This document shows, piece by piece, positions 43,624 through 50,476 of a stretch of 50,476 nt of DNA (positions are counted from its first letter, which is position 1; every line of letters begins with the position of its first letter). The DNA is from Olavius algarvensis associated proteobacterium Delta 3. Lineage in GTDB: Bacteria; Desulfobacterota; Desulfobacteria; Desulfobacterales; CAFBRK01. The stretch is from positions 1-50,476 of the forward strand of contig CAFBRK010000291.1 of assembly GCA_903231505.1 (NCBI GenBank), in the 5' to 3' direction. The translations under genes and the position numbers were made by a program. A model generated the notes under the pieces. The model searched no databases, was not told the DNA's origin, and was given only the letters and a program-made list of their open reading frames with translations.

Positions 43624-43786
43624 TATAGCAGTTGTCAAAAATATGTTCCATTCGTGGACCGCAGACGGCCGGTACGGTGACCGGCCCTACATTCCGGAAT
43701 TCGTAAAGCCGTCGTAGGGGCGGGGCACCGTACCCGCCCGTAACGGCGGATCCAATCGGAACGGAATTATGGCATTCGCTATAACC
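43624..43786. repeat. MITE-like long imperfect palindrome with terminal inverted repeats
   Basis: The ends TTATAGCAGTTGTC...GTTCC and GGAAC...GCATTCGCTATAA are imperfect terminal inverted repeats. Inside are hairpins GGCCGGT/ACCGGCC (43667-43673 and 43680-43686) and GGGCGGG/CCCGCCC (43718-43724 and 43733-43739). The two halves also pair with each other (GGACCGC...CCCTAC against GTAGGGG...GCGGATCC). About 160 bp without coding capacity, between nudC and selO. Confidence 0.65.
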
Positions 43787-43921
43787 CGAACATTGCTGAA
43801 AAGATTTCATGCAATATCTGGGTTATAGGGCGTCTTTTTGTGCACGTCGACTCTTGACCTCCGGGTATCCCAGCCCAATGTTTTTTAGTCAAACACATCA
43901 TTCGGAAGGCAGGAGAATATT

Positions 43922-45406
43922 ATGACGTCCAGTAGCAGCGGACAGAACCGCCCGGATGCCGGGTGGAAATTCGATAACAGCTACGCACGGTTGCCGGAGG
44001 ATTTTTACGTCCGGCTGAATCCAGTACCGGTGCCCACGCCGAAACTCGTGGTTTTCAATGTAGCACTGGCGCAGTATTTGGGGCTGAACCCAGAAGCCCT
44101 GAAGGGTGACGAGGGCGCCGCCGTTTTCTCGGGCAACAGGGTCCCCGAGGGGGCCCAGCCTCTCGCCCAGGCCTATGCGGGGCATCAATTCGGTTCTTTC
44201 ACCATGCTGGGCGATGGGCGGGCCATATTGCTGGGCGAGCAGGTGACACCAAACGGTGAGCGATTCGACATCCAGTTCAAAGGGTCCGGTAAAACCCCGT
44301 ATTCGCGGCAGGGGGATGGGCGGGCGGCCCTGGGGCCGATGCTTCGGGAGTATATCATCAGCGAGGCACTGCACTTCCTGGATATACCGACGACCCGCAG
44401 CCTTGCGGTGGTGACCACCGGTGAACAGGTGTTCCGTGAAACCGCCCTGGAGGGGGCGATTCTTACCCGCACGGCCGCCAGCCACATCCGCGTGGGCACT
44501 TTCGAGTATGCGAGGGCGAGGGGCAAACCCAACGAGATTCGGACGCTGGCCGATTATACCATCCGTCGCCACTTTCCTGATCTGGCCGCGAACGGGAATC
44601 CGTATCTTGCCCTGCTTGGAGCCGTCATGGAGCGGCAGGCGTCCCTGGTGGCCCGCTGGTTGATGGTCGGCTTCATCCACGGCGTCATGAACACGGACAA
44701 CATGGCTCTTTGCGGTGAAACCATCGACTACGGCCCCTGCGCATTTATGGACGCCTACGATCCGAATACCGTCTTCAGCTCCATCGATCACAACGGCCGA
44801 TACGCCTACGGCCGGCAGCCGCAGATCGCCCAGTGGAATCTTGCCCGGTTTGCCGAGACGCTGTTGCCGCTCATTCACGAGGATCCGCAAGAAGCGGTAT
44901 CGATGGCAACAGAGGCCATCTCCGGTTTTTCAGACACCTTCCGTCATTACTGGCTTGCCGGCATGCGTGCCAAACTGGGACTGTTGAACCAGGAAGCGGA
45001 TGACCTCGCCCTGGTGAAGGACCTGCTCGATTGCATGCATCGACACGGGGCGGATTTTACCAACACCTTCCGCGACCTGACATCCGGTTCGCTGCCGGAA
45101 GCCTCCGTGTTCCGGGCTCTGGATTTTAAGCAGTGGTTCGAGCGCTGGCAGTCCCGGCTTGAACGGCAACCCGATTCCCGGGAGGCATCCCGCCGGCTCA
45201 TGAACACCCACAACCCGGCGGTCATCCCCCGCAACCACCGGGTGGAAGAGGCCTTGGCGGCGGCCGTGGATCGGTCCGATTTTACGGTCATGGAAAGATT
45301 GCTGGGTTTTCTGTCCCAACCCTACCAGGATCCGCCGGAACAGTCCGGATATCACCTGCCACCGCCCCCTTCGGCCCAGCCCTACCGGACTTTTTGCGGG
45401 ACGTGA
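43922..45406 (+). CDS. selO: Protein adenylyltransferase SelO (YdiU/UPF0061)
   Basis: 494 residues, the usual SelO length. Visible are LAQAYAGHQFGSFTMLGDGRAILLGE, QFKGSGKTPYSRQGDGRAALGPMLREYIISEA, the HxxMNTDN-type GVMNTDNMAL, and YGPCAFMDAYDP, which supply the pseudokinase-fold metal and nucleotide sites. SelO transfers AMP to Ser/Thr/Tyr of proteins and is linked to redox homeostasis. The C-terminus PYRTFCGT is natural; this lacks the selenocysteine of eukaryotic forms. Start ATG with GCAGGAGAATATT upstream. Confidence 0.93.
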   Translation: MTSSSSGQNRPDAGWKFDNSYARLPEDFYVRLNPVPVPTPKLVVFNVALAQYLGLNPEALKGDEGAAVFSGNRVPEGAQPLAQAYAGHQFGSFTMLGDGRAILLGEQVTPNGERFDIQFKGSGKTPYSRQGDGRAALGPMLREYIISEALHFLDIPTTRSLAVVTTGEQVFRETALEGAILTRTAASHIRVGTFEYARARGKPNEIRTLADYTIRRHFPDLAANGNPYLALLGAVMERQASLVARWLMVGFIHGVMNTDNMALCGETIDYGPCAFMDAYDPNTVFSSIDHNGRYAYGRQPQIAQWNLARFAETLLPLIHEDPQEAVSMATEAISGFSDTFRHYWLAGMRAKLGLLNQEADDLALVKDLLDCMHRHGADFTNTFRDLTSGSLPEASVFRALDFKQWFERWQSRLERQPDSREASRRLMNTHNPAVIPRNHRVEEALAAAVDRSDFTVMERLLGFLSQPYQDPPEQSGYHLPPPPSAQPYRTFCGT

Positions 45407-45484
45407 GCCCATCGACGGTTGCCACTCTCTGCTGAGACCTGTGTAGAGACCCGGACCAGAGGCCACAGCAGAATATGCCGAGTC

Positions 45485-45574
45485 ATCGGTATCGGAATCG
45501 GGATCGGAATCGGTATCGACTTTGGAGTTGGCCATTCTGTCTCGATTCCGATACCCATAGCGATCCCGATACCG
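45485..45574. repeat. GATCGG/ATCGGT low-complexity inverted repeat
   Basis: Tandem six-base units (ATCGGT, ATCGGA, ATCGGG) at 45485-45519 are mirrored by TCCGAT/CCCGAT units at 45542-45574, so the region can fold back on itself. It begins 79 bases past the selO stop. The rest of the spacer to 45911 has short open frames in several phases, none recognised. Confidence 0.65.
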
Positions 45575-45911
45575 AAAATGTCCCAATTCGGAATCCCCCA
45601 ATAAGATACGATCCCTTTGTCTTCACTGATCATTGACTCCGGCGTCCGTTTGCCAAAGGGGTTTGGATGCCGGCGATCGGCCCCTTGCACGTGACGTCCA
45701 TCCGGTTTGCAACGGATGGTTATCCGCTCGTTGTCGATGTTGGCATCTGCGATGCGCGGGGAAACCACTTTCGGCGAGCAGCTGCTCCGTGTCATGGGGC
45801 ATGACGTGCGGTGGGTGCCGGAGCATCTAAGCAGATAGGGTATTGGTGTGTGATCTGCAGTGTCCCGGCAGTTTGAGAGTGGCGGGCCGAATGCCCTTCC
45901 AGGGTAGCGGG

Positions 45912-47027
45912 TTACGCCAACCCCGTTTTCGTCTCAGCCACCAGGTGGTCCACCACGGCCTTGAGGTCCCCGCCGGTCTCTTCATATACGCGGAGCTGTC
46001 GGTCGGCGCTGGTGCCGTGGGTCAGGATGGATTCGATGGGCCGGACGTAGTCGGCCGTGCCCAGTTCGTCGATCTCTTCGGCCAGCATGCCCAGCAACTC
46101 GCGGATGAGGTCCCGGACGGGCACTTCCGCGGATTTGCCGAAATCGATCAGTTTGCCGTCCAGGCCATAGCGCGCCGCGCGCCAGCGGTTTTCCTCGATG
46201 AGTTCGCGCCGGTAGACCCGAAAGGTGATGTTGCGGCGGCGCAGCTTCCACAGCCACAGCACGATGGCCTGGAACAGCGCGGCGATGGCGATGGCGTCGT
46301 CGATGCGGGTGGGAATGTCGCAGATGCGAAATTCCAGTGTGGGGTATTGGTGATGGGGCCGCACGTCCCACCAGATCTTGCTGGCGTCGGGAATGCAGCG
46401 GGAGTTGACCAGTGTGTTGATCAGGGCGTCGTAGTCGGCCGGGCTGCGGTAAACATCCGAGGTGCCCGAGCGGGGGAAGTCTTCGAAAATGTTGGCCCGG
46501 TAGCTCTTGAGCCCGGTGCGGCGCCCCATCCAGAAGGGGCTGCTGGTGCTCAGCGCAAGGATGTGGGGCAGCATGTAGCGGGCCACGTTCATGGCGTCGA
46601 TGGCAAAGGTGCGGTCTTCGACCCCCACGTGCACGTGCATGCCGAAAATCAGCAGGCGCTGGGCCAGCAGTTGCATTTCTTCCAGCACGCCCTGGTAGCG
46701 TTCGAAGGGCGTCACCGGCTGGTCCATCCACTTGCTGAACGGATGGGTGGATGCCGCGGCGATCTCGACCCCCTTGCTTTGGGCCAGGTGGCAGATGAAG
46801 CGGCGCTGCTTGGCGAGCGCCTCCTTGACCTGGGCCACGTCGCTGCAGACCGGGGTGCCCAACTCCACCATGGACTGGTGCAGTTCGGGCTTTAGTTCGC
46901 ACTCCATGAGCACCAGTTTCCCGTTGGCGATGAACTCGGTGATGTAGGAGCGCAGCTCGCGCGTTTCCGGGTCGACGATCTGGTATTCCTCTTCGATGCC
47001 GATGGACAGAGAGGGGCGCGGTGTCAT
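45912..47027 (-). CDS. Carboxylate-amine ligase, GCS2/YbdK family (1)
   Basis: 371 residues beginning SLSIGIEEEYQIVDPETREL, with the Glu triplet (GIEEEY) of the glutamate-cysteine ligase 2 fold. Further family landmarks are ASTHPFSKW, FGMHVHVGVED, LALSTSSPFWMGRRTGLKSYR and TLEFRICDIPTRIDDA. Members join a carboxylate (often gamma-Glu) to an amine with ATP; many do not make glutathione. It starts inside the stop of its paralogue (ATGA overlap at 47024-47027), so the two are translated together and may form a heteromer or act in sequence. Substrates unknown. Confidence 0.88.
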   Translation of the reverse strand: MTPRPSLSIGIEEEYQIVDPETRELRSYITEFIANGKLVLMECELKPELHQSMVELGTPVCSDVAQVKEALAKQRRFICHLAQSKGVEIAAASTHPFSKWMDQPVTPFERYQGVLEEMQLLAQRLLIFGMHVHVGVEDRTFAIDAMNVARYMLPHILALSTSSPFWMGRRTGLKSYRANIFEDFPRSGTSDVYRSPADYDALINTLVNSRCIPDASKIWWDVRPHHQYPTLEFRICDIPTRIDDAIAIAALFQAIVLWLWKLRRRNITFRVYRRELIEENRWRAARYGLDGKLIDFGKSAEVPVRDLIRELLGMLAEEIDELGTADYVRPIESILTHGTSADRQLRVYEETGGDLKAVVDHLVAETKTGLA

Positions 47028-48142
47028 GGGATGTTCTCCGTTTGCTGGACCAGGAATCGAACCACCGCGATGAAGTCACGGTCGGCGTCGCGCCAGGTCT
47101 GCAGCTGCTGGTCGGCGCTCGATCCGCGCTCCAGGATGGTGTGAATGTGTGCCAGTTCATCTTCGACGTTGAGTTTGTCCGCCTGGGGCGCTACCAGATC
47201 CAGCAGCTCCCGGATGAGGTCGCGGGTGGGCACCTCCTTCTCGATGCCGAAATCGATGAGGTTGCCGTCCAGCCCGTAGCGGACCGCCCGCCACTTGTTT
47301 TCCTCGACCAGCAACCGCTCATAGATGCGAAATGACAGATTGTTGCGGCGCAGGTGAACCATCCAGGCCACCACAGCCTGGAGCAGCGCGGTGACGGCCA
47401 GCGCGTCCCGGTAGTCGGGCACCATGTCGCAGATGCGCACGTAAAGGGTCGGGTATCGGTGGTGGGGCAAAACGTCGTACCAGATGCGGCTGACGTCGGA
47501 GATGCTGTTGGTGCGCACCAGGGTGTCCACATAGCTGTGAAATTCCTGGTAACTCTGGAACCGGCCCGGGATGCCGGTGCGGGGCAGGGCGTCCAGCAGC
47601 ACGTTGCGGTAGCTCTTCAGACCCGTGTTGCGCCCGGCCCAGAACGGCGAGCTGGTGGTCAGCGTCAGGATGTGGGGCAGCACGTAACGCATGGTGTTCA
47701 TCACGTCCACGGCCAGCTCCCGGTCTTCCACACCGATGTGCACGTGCATGCCAAACGCCAGCATGCGCCGGGCGATCATTTCGGCGTCGCTGGCCAGAAC
47801 GCGGTAGTGCGCCGTCGGCAGCGACGCTTTTTCCCAGTTGCTGAAGGGGTGCGTGCCGGCGGCGGCGACTTTGAAGTGATGGGTGGCGGCCAATTCGAGC
47901 ATCGTGCCGCGCATGCGCACCAGGTGGTCGCGGGCGGCCTTGATGTCGGCACAGGCCGGCGCCCCCACGGCCAAAACGGCGTTTTGCAGGTGTCCGGCAA
48001 ACTCCGGTCCCGGCTGTCGTTCCTGGGCGATGACCTGGGCGCCGCCCATACTCTGGGTCACGTAACCGATGAGTTCCCAGGTGTCGGGATCGATGAGTTG
48101 ATACTCTTCTTCGATGCCGATGTTGAAGCTCGGGTGGTACAT
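47024..48142 (-). CDS. Carboxylate-amine ligase, GCS2/YbdK family (2)
   Basis: 372 residues, clearly paralogous to the next gene: FNIGIEEEYQLIDPDTWEL, AGTHPFSNW, FGMHVHIGVED, TSSPFWAGRNTGLKSYR, LYVRICDMVPDYRDA. The divergence outside these motifs (for example a longer, Gln/Gly-rich N-terminal loop) suggests different substrates rather than a simple duplicate. Minus strand, first of the overlapping pair; a 408-base spacer containing a MITE-like element separates it from the 532-residue gene upstream. Confidence 0.87.
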   Translation of the reverse strand: MYHPSFNIGIEEEYQLIDPDTWELIGYVTQSMGGAQVIAQERQPGPEFAGHLQNAVLAVGAPACADIKAARDHLVRMRGTMLELAATHHFKVAAAGTHPFSNWEKASLPTAHYRVLASDAEMIARRMLAFGMHVHIGVEDRELAVDVMNTMRYVLPHILTLTTSSPFWAGRNTGLKSYRNVLLDALPRTGIPGRFQSYQEFHSYVDTLVRTNSISDVSRIWYDVLPHHRYPTLYVRICDMVPDYRDALAVTALLQAVVAWMVHLRRNNLSFRIYERLLVEENKWRAVRYGLDGNLIDFGIEKEVPTRDLIRELLDLVAPQADKLNVEDELAHIHTILERGSSADQQLQTWRDADRDFIAVVRFLVQQTENIP

Positions 48143-48179
48143 GAACGCTCCTATATAGGCCGTACCTTGGAAATTTATT

Positions 48180-48324
48180 AGAACCTATCTCAAAAACGCG
48201 CCTAAGGGCCCATGGTGGTGTTGCGAGCCGACAAAAAATGCTCACATACTACCGTGTATGCTCCGCTTTTTTGCCGCCTCGCGCCTTGCCCTGAACCCCG
48301 ATCCACATTTTTGAGATATGTTCT
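48180..48324. repeat. 145-bp MITE-like palindromic element
   Basis: Terminal inverted repeats AGAACCTATCTCAAAAA (48180-48196) and TTTTTGAGATATGTTCT (48308-48324) match at 16 of 17 positions. Inside, GCGAGCCGACAAAAAA faces TTTTTTGCCGCCTCGC, with CATAC/GTATG at the centre, so the whole element folds as one long hairpin. No coding capacity. From memory this type recurs in Desulfobacterota genomes. It lies between the 532-residue gene and the ligase pair, and would be transcribed if they share one mRNA. Spacer 48325-48550 shows nothing else. Confidence 0.7.
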
Positions 48325-48550
48325 ATATGTTTTTTTGGCAGCGGTCGAAAATGCGGGCAAGCCGATGCCCCAGCAAAAGGCAGGTTCAGACTCAGCTCGT
48401 AAATAAGATGCGGTGTCGGAAATCGCAACCGCCCTGCCCCTTTGCCGGCAGCGGCGGTACAACCTGGCGATCAATATGAGCCATTGCCTTGGGCGTGTCA
48501 AGTCCGCAGCGCGCCGGCCGGGCGCATTTTCGGACGCAGAAACCGGCGGT

Positions 48551-50149
48551 TCACGGTGTCCAGCAGACCGGGCTCATACCGAGGCCGGCCGCGCGCTTGT
48601 CCATGATGCCCAGCTCGCCCTTTACGGCCAGGATGGCGCCGATGTTGGAAAACCATCCCCGGCCGGCGGGATCGCCCTTGATTTTGCGGCCCGGATCGGC
48701 GCTGGCGTAATGGCTGCGGCTCAGGGCCAGGATACAGCGTGCTCGATGGGGCGCATCGGCCACCGTCGCCGATCCGGCGTGCATCAGCAGGCGGGTTTCG
48801 GAGCAGATGCCGGCGGCGGCATCCGGATCGCTCAGCTCGGGGTTGATATTGGGCATCACCGGGGTGGATCGCAGCAGCTCCTGGGCCAGCACGCGCTCTC
48901 GGGCATAGAGCGCTTCCACCGTGGCCAGATCGGGAGCCACCGTCACGCCTTTGGAACTCATGCCGTGCAGGGGCTTGACGGCCAGCTGTTTCAGTAATGT
49001 CGGATCGGCCCGGTACGCAGCCATGTGCGCATCGGTGACGATCCAGGTTTTGGGCGCCATGGCTGCCGATGTATTCCGTGACAGCTCGGTGATGGAGCTC
49101 TTGTCGACGAGGTAATAGCCGGCCAGATGTTTGGACGGGTCGGGCCACAGATCCGGACGGGTAAACACGCGGCGGAGCCGCCGGAGGACGTCGCCCTTGC
49201 CCTCACCGGTCATGCGGCGAACGTAGCTTTGGAGGTCCGGGTCTACGATCCGGGAAATAACCTTGCCGATGGATCCCGTGCCTTCTGGCCGGCGGTAGTG
49301 CAGGCGCCCGCCGTCAAAATAGAGATCCTGGGGGTCGAGCACCAGGGCTTCGACCCCGGAACGCCCCTGGCCAACGAATTTCGACAGCAGCATCAGGTTG
49401 TGGACACTGGGCTGGTTTTCGGGGTCGATCTCCAGAAACAGGAGCCGGTCCTCCGAACGCACCAGGCCCTCCCGGTAGGTGGCCCTCACCTGATCGTCCA
49501 GTTCGCCGTCGGTCAGCGGCCGCCCCTCCGGTGTGGTCTGCGGGGTGAAGACCGCCGTTTCGAAGGCGCCGGTGCGGCGCGCCGCTTGAATGCACTCCCG
49601 CAGCCACCCGTAATAGGTGTCCACGCTCTGAGCCTCCAGGATCTTGGCGTAGAGGTGGTCTCCGGATGTGCGCACGGTACCGAAGGTCGTCCCCCGGGGT
49701 GAGTTGACACCGTAGACCAGGACATCAAACGCCAGGTCCGGTTCCCAGGCTAGGTAATAGCGGTGCAGGGCCTCGGCCATCTCGTCGTCGAGCCAGGCCT
49801 CGGGTATTTGGCGCTTCAGGTAACCGGGGCCGTCGGATTCTAGCCGCCGGCGTACCAGGGCCAGAAGCACCCGTGCGTTGGCCTGCAGCAGGTCGATCAG
49901 GTAGGGAGGCAGGTGCAGCGGCAGGGCCCACGGGATTTCCCCGACACCGTAAATGGTGACGAACAGGCCGCGGTCGCCCAGCTCCCGGTAATAACGCCGG
50001 ATCGCCTCTGCGTCGGCGGCGATCCGGGCATTGTTATCCAGGGCGCGCCGGGTCTGGGCAATCCGGGAGCCTTCGTCGTAGCGCTTTTCGAGGGCATCCA
50101 ATTCGTCGAGGGTCTGCTCCAGGCTGGGCAAAGCGGCGGCGGTGTTCAT
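48551..50149 (-). CDS. Hypothetical protein, possibly ATP-grasp-like, beside amine ligases
   Basis: 532 residues of unrecognised family. The N-terminal ~60 residues are helical and charged. A central segment (GLFVTIYGVGEIPWALPLHLPPYL, DLAFDVLVYGVNSPRGTTFGTVRTSG) is followed by DRLLFLEIDPENQPSVHNLML. Near residues 391-402, VKPLHGMSSKGV resembles the flexible nucleotide loop of ATP-grasp enzymes; IDPENQPSVHN could belong to the metal site, but this is weak. The position upstream of two GCS2-type ligases suggests joint work in making a small peptide or amide (inference). Start ATG 50149 has only a weak GTGGGTG upstream. Strong GC-rich codon bias supports coding. Confidence 0.6.
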   Translation of the reverse strand: MNTAAALPSLEQTLDELDALEKRYDEGSRIAQTRRALDNNARIAADAEAIRRYYRELGDRGLFVTIYGVGEIPWALPLHLPPYLIDLLQANARVLLALVRRRLESDGPGYLKRQIPEAWLDDEMAEALHRYYLAWEPDLAFDVLVYGVNSPRGTTFGTVRTSGDHLYAKILEAQSVDTYYGWLRECIQAARRTGAFETAVFTPQTTPEGRPLTDGELDDQVRATYREGLVRSEDRLLFLEIDPENQPSVHNLMLLSKFVGQGRSGVEALVLDPQDLYFDGGRLHYRRPEGTGSIGKVISRIVDPDLQSYVRRMTGEGKGDVLRRLRRVFTRPDLWPDPSKHLAGYYLVDKSSITELSRNTSAAMAPKTWIVTDAHMAAYRADPTLLKQLAVKPLHGMSSKGVTVAPDLATVEALYARERVLAQELLRSTPVMPNINPELSDPDAAAGICSETRLLMHAGSATVADAPHRARCILALSRSHYASADPGRKIKGDPAGRGWFSNIGAILAVKGELGIMDKRAAGLGMSPVCWTP

Positions 50150-50476
50150 GTTGCACCCACTGCGGTCGTTAGCCCGGATATTTCATGTCATATCCGGGCT
50201 CGGATTGACTGACGATAACGCGGCGCCGAAAACCATGCATTCCAGGCCGCCTTTCCCCGCATGGCCGGGACGGGTGCCGGCCGCATCCGGTCGGGTTTGA
50301 TGCCGAGCCCGTTTCAGTGGTGGCCGTTTAACTGGAAGCGACCCTCTTTCATCACCTGCTCGTCGTCGAGCCAGATGTTGACGGGCTGTTGCCCGAACCG
50401 GTTTTATCGAGCCGTCTTTAGCTCCATGACGCATGCTCTTTCAACCAACATGGGAGCATGATTCAATTGCGATCTG
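50150..50476. other. Right-edge spacer with a possible gene 3' fragment
   Basis: No complete gene. On the minus strand a 30-codon frame (50403-50314) reads FGQQPVNIWLDDEQVMKEGR and ends in GHH-TGA, which looks protein-like, but a TAA precedes it. It may be a pseudogene remnant. Further right, MLVERACVMELKTAR occurs in another phase before a TAA. Confidence 0.3.

Noticed and set aside
45610..45840. Short frames after the ATCGGN array (one reading TTFGEQLLRVMGHDVRWVPEHL)
   Set aside because: Somewhat protein-like but not recognisable, without start or ribosome-binding site; may be a gene relic.
45843..46895. 350-codon plus-strand frame opposite the first amine ligase
   Set aside because: Antisense shadow in GC-rich DNA; the minus-strand ligase has clear family motifs.
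47354..48181. 275-codon plus-strand frame opposite the second amine ligase
   Set aside because: Antisense shadow; composition (many His/Val/Gly) is typical of reversed GC-rich codons.
1..50476. CRISPR array or tRNA genes
   Set aside because: No regularly spaced direct repeats and no cloverleaf other than the tmRNA tRNA-like domain were seen.

Overview
The window looks like a chromosomal stretch from an anaerobic, sulfate-reducer-type member of the Desulfobacterota (former Deltaproteobacteria, Desulfobacteraceae/Desulfosarcina-like). This is an inference from gene content: a tungsten aldehyde:ferredoxin oxidoreductase, DUF362 Tat proteins, an FFLEELY-motif protein beside phaR and a patatin, multi-PAS hybrid kinases, an unusual acyl-CoA dehydrogenase/synthetase pair and many palindromic MITE-like repeats. 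No rRNA or tRNA gene is visible. The one stable RNA is tmRNA (ssrA).

Layout. 0-6.2 kb is accessory DNA: a left-truncated REP-associated (Y1/HUH) transposase, a vapBC toxin-antitoxin pair, ssrA with promoter and terminator, an MFS transporter, an IS21 istA relic, an AAA/DUF4143 ATPase with a nested inverted repeat in front of it, and a decayed IS4-family transposase. 6.2-23.2 kb is the centrepiece, a neutral-lipid (probably wax-ester) locus. A seven-gene minus-strand operon runs from 15.75 to 6.27 kb: two tandem acyl-ACP-reductase-like proteins, an alpha/beta hydrolase with an apparently frameshifted N-terminal segment, an iron-type alcohol dehydrogenase, an SCP2 lipid-binding protein and a tungsten AOR. 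Divergent from it are phaR, an FFLEELY-motif gene and a patatin lipase. Then come an Fe-ADH-SCP2 fusion, a WS/DGAT wax-ester synthase and a phasin-like granule protein.

23.6-27.7 kb carries a long-chain acyl-CoA synthetase, an acyl-CoA dehydrogenase and a MarR regulator. 27.8-30.7 kb is an operon for two Tat-type DUF362 proteins and a DUF6599 protein. 31-33.8 kb holds an HSL-type esterase divergent from a TetR / small Cys protein / flavoprotein operon with a clear palindromic operator. 34.3-40.2 kb has two PAS hybrid histidine kinases, the first broken by a +1 frameshift in an A run. 40.4-45.4 kb has an SDR, a zinc-type alcohol dehydrogenase, nudC and selO. 45.9-50.1 kb has two overlapping GCS2/YbdK-type carboxylate-amine ligases and a large, possibly ATP-grasp-like partner.

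How the lipid genes may work together (inference): fatty acyl groups are reduced to aldehydes by the AAR-like proteins and/or AOR, then to alcohols by the Fe-ADHs. SCP2 domains may present the lipid, WS/DGAT may esterify it, and the phasin may coat the inclusion. The patatin and hydrolase may remobilise it. A nearly identical 26-bp element (23 of 26 positions) containing TTGACA lies in front of both the reductase operon and the phasin gene, which suggests common control, plausibly by PhaR. No PHA synthase is present in the window, so PhaR and the phasin may have been recruited to wax/triacylglycerol bodies.
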